A DNA stretch of 8,808 nt from Methanoregula sp. Lineage in GTDB: Archaea > Halobacteriota > Methanomicrobia > Methanomicrobiales > Methanospirillaceae. A program made the translations under genes and the position numbers. The first letter of the stretch is position 1. Every line of letters begins with the position of its first letter. Where the stretch lies: positions 19,091-27,898 of the forward strand of contig PNBP01000051.1 of the NCBI GenBank assembly GCA_003136075.1, in the 5' to 3' direction. The notes beneath the pieces are model-generated. The model did not search any database and had not been told where the DNA came from. It was given only the letters and a program-made list of their open reading frames with translations. Positions 6,000 to 8,808 of the stretch are shown piece after piece.

Positions 6000-7711
6000 G
6001 GAAGCCGGAACTTCCCAGAAGGCACACGGATCTCGAATCGGGCTCCCTGTAGATAGGTCCCGTTTTCCCGGATAGTGATCCCGGTGATCAACAGGATTTC
6101 TTTAATCAGGAACATCCCAAGACCGGTATGCTTCCCGAAACCCTTGATGAAAATCTTCTCTTTCTCTTCCGGTAAGACACCAGTACCGTTGTCCTCGTAC
6201 ATAAGGAACAAGTCCGGATCATCCCTTTTAATCGATAACCGTATTTTTGATACCTGTTCTCCGTGCCGGAGGGAATTGTCCATGAGGTTGTAGAATACCT
6301 GCACGATCATGGGATCTGCAAGGATCTCAACGTGATCGGTATCGCAGGAAAAGACAATATTTTTGCCCGCAAACGATTCCGCAGCCTTGGTAAATGCAGA
6401 TCCGGCATCCTGCCATTCAGGTTTCTTGAGGCCCAGATCCTGGTAGTCCCGGGTGAATTCCAGTTGTTCCTGGATTACCTCAAGACTTTTTTTCATGGCA
6501 CTGATGTGGGGGGAGGCGCCAGTGTCACGGTTCTCCACATCGAGCAGTTCGAGATGGAGAAGGAGGGCTGTCATCTGGTTGAGGATATCGTGGCGGGTGA
6601 TATTCGAAAGCAGGATCAGTTTGTTGTTTGCTGCAGCGACTGTCTCTTCAGCCTGCCTCTGTTCGGTGATATCATGCAAACTCCATACCCGCCCGATAAT
6701 GCGATCGTCCATCCGTTGAGAGTGGACGAAGAGTTCATAGATCCTGCCGTTGGTAAATTTCATGTTTGTCGTGACGATCTGTTCGGCAGAATCCGGTAAA
6801 AGTGCGATCAACCGGAGAAACTCATCGGGATCCGGGAGGGATGCAACAATGCGATCAGTGCATGCCATGGCATCCTGTGCATCACCGGGCGGGTGCGCGG
6901 AAAGGTTGAGGATCCGGGCTGCCTTCTGGTTATACGCCCGGATCACATCATCCAGATCCGTGACGACGATTCCGTCAGCCGTGGACTCGATCGTTGCTTT
7001 CTGGAGGGAGTTTGCATGCCGGAGTTCGGTCGTCCGCTCCTTTACCCAATCTTCGAGGTGATCCTTATAGTCAAGGAGTTCCTTTTCTGCCCGTTTTTTT
7101 CTATCGATAAACCCGATGATGGATCCAAGGATGATGGTGCCTCCAATACTGATAACGAAAAACGGGAGTATCGATATAAGCGGGGGAAAGCCGGTTGGTG
7201 TGGCAGGAGGGGTCTGCAGAGCAAAGCTGAGGAAGAATGAGCAGATTTCGATGAGCATGACACCGGTCCCGAGAAGAAAGAGCTGGACAAGGTACGAATG
7301 GGGAAAACGCTTCCATGACCGGCCGGAATAAAAAAGGGCGCCCAGCAGGATCCCGCTCATGACGGTTATAATATCCGTTGATGACAGGGATCCGCTCGAA
7401 GCAGCACTCCCCAGCATGAGGGTAACGGCTACAACCGCCCCGGATACCGGGCCGCCAATAAACCCGGCGAGGGGGACAAGGAGGATATTTAATCCAACGC
7501 CCGGACCGCCCGTTGTTACCCAAATGGCGGGTATGCTGACGGCAGCGGCCATGCCGAAGATGATCCCGACACAGAGCGAGAAGGTGAGTTTTGATCGTAA
7601 AATGAAGGTATTCGGGATGAAATGGTAGAGGAGGACCAGCGTCGCGATGAGCGCAAAATTCTGGATCATTGCCCGCACAAGATCCAATGATATAAACGGC
7701 AGCTCGATCAT
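5996..7711 (-). CDS. Membrane sensor histidine kinase: 5TM-LYT input, PAS, HisKA-like, HATPase
   Basis: This 571-residue sensor kinase should autophosphorylate on His in response to a membrane or cytoplasmic signal. Residues 1-205 form several helices resembling the five-helix LytS-type sensor (5TM-LYT), including GGPGVGLNILLVPLAGFIGG at about 68-87. A charged coiled-coil linker spans about 205-235. A PAS domain (about 236-350) contains ESTADGIVVTD and ends in the usual DITEQ. The phosphoacceptor box is RHDILNQ with H374. The HATPase domain (about 440-565) has N-box NLMDNSLRHG at 475-484, G1 DNGTG at 507-511 and GLGMFLIKEIL near 530-540. The start is well supported: AGGTGG (7719-7724) lies 7 nt before ATG 7711. 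No response regulator is in the window, so it is an orphan here. It heads a compact same-strand cluster with two small ORFs and the toxin-antitoxin pair. Its ligand is unknown. Confidence 0.92.
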   Translation of the reverse strand: MIELPFISLDLVRAMIQNFALIATLVLLYHFIPNTFILRSKLTFSLCVGIIFGMAAAVSIPAIWVTTGGPGVGLNILLVPLAGFIGGPVSGAVVAVTLMLGSAASSGSLSSTDIITVMSGILLGALFYSGRSWKRFPHSYLVQLFLLGTGVMLIEICSFFLSFALQTPPATPTGFPPLISILPFFVISIGGTIILGSIIGFIDRKKRAEKELLDYKDHLEDWVKERTTELRHANSLQKATIESTADGIVVTDLDDVIRAYNQKAARILNLSAHPPGDAQDAMACTDRIVASLPDPDEFLRLIALLPDSAEQIVTTNMKFTNGRIYELFVHSQRMDDRIIGRVWSLHDITEQRQAEETVAAANNKLILLSNITRHDILNQMTALLLHLELLDVENRDTGASPHISAMKKSLEVIQEQLEFTRDYQDLGLKKPEWQDAGSAFTKAAESFAGKNIVFSCDTDHVEILADPMIVQVFYNLMDNSLRHGEQVSKIRLSIKRDDPDLFLMYEDNGTGVLPEEKEKIFIKGFGKHTGLGMFLIKEILLITGITIRENGTYLQGARFEIRVPSGKFRLP

Positions 7712-7718
7712 CGGTGTT

Positions 7719-7724
7719 CCACCT
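7719..7724 (-). promoter_or_regulatory. Shine-Dalgarno site of the kinase gene
   Basis: The minus strand reads AGGTGG, 7 nt before the ATG. It is the best ribosome binding site among the large genes in this window, most of which lack one, and it fixes the kinase start. Confidence 0.6.
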
Positions 7725-7770
7725 GTTCTCTGAACCGGGCGTGTGCCACATCCACTGCGCCTGCGCGCTT

Positions 7771-7780
7771 CTTTAAAAAA
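7771..7780 (-). promoter_or_regulatory. Candidate TATA box of the kinase operon
   Basis: The minus strand reads TTTTTTAAAG, about 65 nt before the kinase ATG. Transcription starting about 26 nt downstream would give a leader of roughly 35-40 nt containing the Shine-Dalgarno site. Confidence 0.4.
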
Positions 7781-7820
7781 CTCGTGGAACTATCCCGATT
7801 ACCATTCAATATGCATCCCC

Positions 7821-7830
7821 TTTTAATAAA
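7821..7830 (+). promoter_or_regulatory. TATA-like box pointing at the tRNA-like remnant
   Basis: TTTTAATAAA on the plus strand lies about 36-40 nt before the D-arm-like start of the tRNA remnant. No intact plus-strand gene follows, so it may be the leftover promoter of a lost tRNA or a chance AT-rich run. Confidence 0.25.
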
Positions 7831-7865
7831 TTGGCGTTCCGGCGCATGGTATTGCGTCCTGTCCC

Positions 7866-7926
7866 GGTTTGCCGACTGCGATGCAGAACGTGGAGCGGTT
7901 CCGGGGTTCGAATCCCATCCCCCGCA
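7866..7926 (+). pseudogene. tRNA-like remnant: orphan T-arm and 3' acceptor
   Basis: A complete T-arm (GGG TTCGAAT CCC), 3' acceptor strand CCCCCGC and discriminator-like A end at 7926. No matching 5' acceptor (GCGGGGG) exists upstream. GGTTTGCCGA at 7866-7875 matches 9 of 10 bases of the tRNA-Leu D-arm entry at 4981-4990, yet only about 28 nt separate it from the T-arm, and no anticodon stem-loop of 5 bp plus 7 nt can be drawn. It is either a decayed tRNA-Leu copy or the orphan att half left by integration. Confidence 0.5.
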
Positions 7927-7927
7927 C
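7904..7927 (+). repeat. Right copy of 24-bp tRNA 3'-end direct repeat (candidate att site)
   Basis: This segment is identical to 5039-5062 at 23 of 24 positions and in the same orientation. It sits 2,865 bp to the right of the left copy and 4 nt from the stop codon of the small minus-strand gene at 7932. It marks a possible right boundary of an element inserted at the tRNA 3' end. Confidence 0.6.
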
Positions 7928-7931
7928 GTTT

Positions 7932-8216
7932 TTATGCGTTACTTTTCGCGTATTCTTTCTTGAGCCGGAAAAATTCTTTTGCCAGATAATCGGCCTTAAC
8001 ATTTATCTGTCTCTCTTTCATGTTTTTCATGACCTGATTAGCCACTTCTTTGTGCTGGTCGATGCAGGTGGAAAAAAGCATAGGTACGATTGGACTAAAA
8101 CATTCATCACCGGCAGGTTTAATCGCATCGAGATAGTTCTGCGGTGGAATAACCCGGAGATATATCGTTGGATATCCAGTTATCTCAAGAATGAAATTAA
8201 TGCGAGCTCTGCCCAC
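7932..8216 (-). CDS. Small hypothetical protein (about 94 aa), possibly 5'-truncated
   Basis: The frame ends in TAA at 7934-7932 and reads as a plausible soluble protein: INFILEITGYPTIYLRVIPP (6-25), then DAIKPAGDECFSPIVPMLF (30-48), then a charged helical tail (KEVANQVMKNMKERQ, 56-70) ending LKKEYAKSNA. I recognise no family. There is no good ATG: the first internal Met is residue 46. GTG at 8216 is the best conventional start. ATT at 8201, with GGTGG upstream, is a conceivable non-canonical one. The frame stays open beyond 8216 only because it runs into the 32-bp repeat array, and that part is not credible coding sequence. The original 5' end may have been lost to the array, making this a remnant. 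It lies immediately outside the tRNA 3'-end repeat. Confidence 0.45.
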   Translation of the reverse strand: MGRARINFILEITGYPTIYLRVIPPQNYLDAIKPAGDECFSPIVPMLFSTCIDQHKEVANQVMKNMKERQINVKADYLAKEFFRLKKEYAKSNA

Positions 8217-8217
8217 C

Positions 8218-8585
8218 CAACACCAAAAACTTTCCCGGCCCGGGTTCGCATGCCCCAAAAATATTTTTGCCTCATCTTCCATCGCGCCCAAAAAATTTCC
8301 GGCGCAACGCGGATTGCGTCAGGAAAAAATCCGGCGCGAACCCGATCGGGCCGGAAAAATCATTGGGACCCCTCCCCGCAACGAACGGTGTCCGTCGAAA
8401 CCTGCCTTGGGGAATGGGGTCAGACCGCGCCGGAACTATTTTTGCCGCATCTATGATCGGGCCAGAAAAAATTTTGCTGCGACTCAGATCGGCCTAAAAA
8501 TATTTCTGGCTCGTACCGGATCGTGCCGGAAAAAAGTTTGGCGCGATCGCGATCGGCCCAAGAAATCTTTTGGCCGCACAATCTG
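8218..8585 (+). repeat. Array of about ten diverged 32-bp tandem repeats with phased A/T tracts
   Basis: Units begin near 8218, 8250, 8281, 8313, 8345, 8424, 8456, 8488, 8520 and 8552, most exactly 32 bp long. Each starts roughly ATCGG, has a core close to GCCGGAAAAAATTTTTGGC, and ends in a variable GC-rich tail. A 48-bp stretch (8376-8423) between the fifth and sixth units is unrecognisable. The core is an imperfect dyad (GCC...GGC around an A-run and T-run), strongest in the last unit (GGCC...TTGGCC) and in the unit at 8281 (GCGCC...GGCGC). The 32-bp spacing is about three helical turns, so A-tracts would lie on one face and could curve the DNA. A period not divisible by 3 argues against coding, although several frames are open by chance. 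Confidence 0.85.
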
Positions 8586-8686
8586 ATCTGCTGAACCGTC
8601 CAATCCGTTCCTTCAAAATGATGATTCTTATCGATCAGTAAAAAGTCTGCAATTCTCACATCGGTCTGGAAGAATCTTACCGTCCA

Positions 8687-8697
8687 AATTAAAAAAG
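8687..8697 (-). terminator. T-tract terminator after the right-edge gene
   Basis: On the minus strand TCTTTTTTAATTT follows directly after the TGA at 8701-8699, fitting an archaeal T-rich terminator for the gene entering from the right. Confidence 0.45.
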
Positions 8698-8698
8698 A

Positions 8699-8808
8699 TC
8701 AAATGGTCTTGCCGAGTATGACCCGATTTGACCCGTCCGAGAACATGGCGACGCCGATCACGCGATCTTTACCGGGACTGGATGCATGCCTCCCGGCATA
8801 CCAAAGAT
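8699..8808 (-). CDS. C-terminal end of an unidentified protein, partial at the right edge
   Basis: A minus-strand frame is open from the window edge to TGA at 8701-8699, giving 35 C-terminal residues that include GKDRVIGVAMFSDGSNRVIL and end GKTI. The alternating hydrophobic and charged residues look like genuine coding sequence with a beta-rich ending, and a T-tract follows the stop. No start is visible in the window. I do not recognise the family from this fragment. Confidence 0.5.
   Translation of the reverse strand, partial: LWYAGRHASSPGKDRVIGVAMFSDGSNRVILGKTI

Noticed and set aside
5166..6056. Long plus-strand open frame of 296 codons
   Set aside because: It runs antisense to the toxin, antitoxin, both small ORFs and the kinase end. 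Its product is Ser/Arg-rich without family features, while the minus-strand frames show motifs and coupled starts.
7101..7751. Minus-strand frame of 216 codons in a second frame over the kinase N-terminus
   Set aside because: The kinase frame has transmembrane helices, a family match and a Shine-Dalgarno site. This one is His/Cys/Arg/Pro-rich, typical of an out-of-frame shadow.
5062..7903. Insertion sequence or transposon between the tRNA repeats
   Set aside because: No transposase and no terminal inverted repeats were seen. The only flanking repeat is the tRNA 3' end in direct orientation, which fits site-specific integration or tRNA duplication better.
8218..8585. CRISPR array
   Set aside because: Units are contiguous, diverge along their whole length and have no unique spacers or exact repeats, and no cas genes are seen.
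8191..8586. Open plus-strand frames of 131 and 195 codons through the repeat array
   Set aside because: The 32-bp unit lacks stops in several frames and shifts frame at each unit (32 is not a multiple of 3). The Lys/Arg/Phe-rich products are repeat translations, not a conserved protein.
8420..8659. Minus-strand frame of 79 codons from GTG 8659
   Set aside because: The first 26 residues look mildly protein-like, but the rest is translated repeat array, and there is no ribosome binding site. The T-tract behind the right-edge gene lies just upstream.

Overview
The window looks like a piece of a methanogenic archaeon's chromosome, most likely of the Methanomicrobiales (Methanoregula-like). This is an inference from protein style, A/T-rich archaeal TATA boxes, the rarity of Shine-Dalgarno sites, a tRNA without encoded CCA, and a sensor kinase with an RHDxxNQ phosphoacceptor box of the kind common in methanogens. 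No database search was possible.

Left half (1-4904), ion and solute transport. A TrkH-type potassium uptake protein lies on the minus strand (93-1610). A possible partial gene follows it at the left edge. Divergent from trkH, on the plus strand, are an AI-2E/PerM-family membrane protein (1811 or 1862 to 3025) and a KUP-type potassium transporter (3090-4904). Two unrelated potassium importers therefore flank one AI-2E-family protein, which suggests a potassium or osmotic homeostasis locus. The trkH/AI-2E intergenic region holds a hairpin plus T10 tract that reads as a terminator or attenuator towards trkH. In TrkH the glycine expected in the first filter loop is an alanine.

Middle (4977-7927), a tRNA-bounded block. 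An intact tRNA-Leu(UAG) at 4977-5061 is followed by a tightly packed minus-strand cluster. In transcription order this is: a 5TM-LYT/PAS sensor histidine kinase (7711-5996); a 57-residue ORF that overlaps the kinase stop as GTGA; a 53-residue ORF with a good ribosome binding site; and a putative antitoxin/HicA-like toxin pair joined by a TTGA overlap. The block ends at 7904-7927 with a 24-bp, one-mismatch direct copy of the tRNA 3' end. This is the geometry of an element integrated at a tRNA 3' end, although no integrase is present. The right copy may instead be a decayed tRNA, because a D-arm-like match precedes it.

Right end (7928-8808), accessory or decaying sequence. A small hypothetical gene (7932-8216, minus) lacks an obvious ATG, and its 5' end stops at the edge of an array of about ten diverged 32-bp tandem units (8218-8585). 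Each unit carries an A-tract/T-tract core inside a GCC...GGC dyad, repeating at about three helical turns. The array is non-coding by period and may be curved DNA or a set of protein-binding sites. The 3' end of a further unidentified minus-strand gene (stop at 8699) enters from the right edge, with a T-tract terminator after it.
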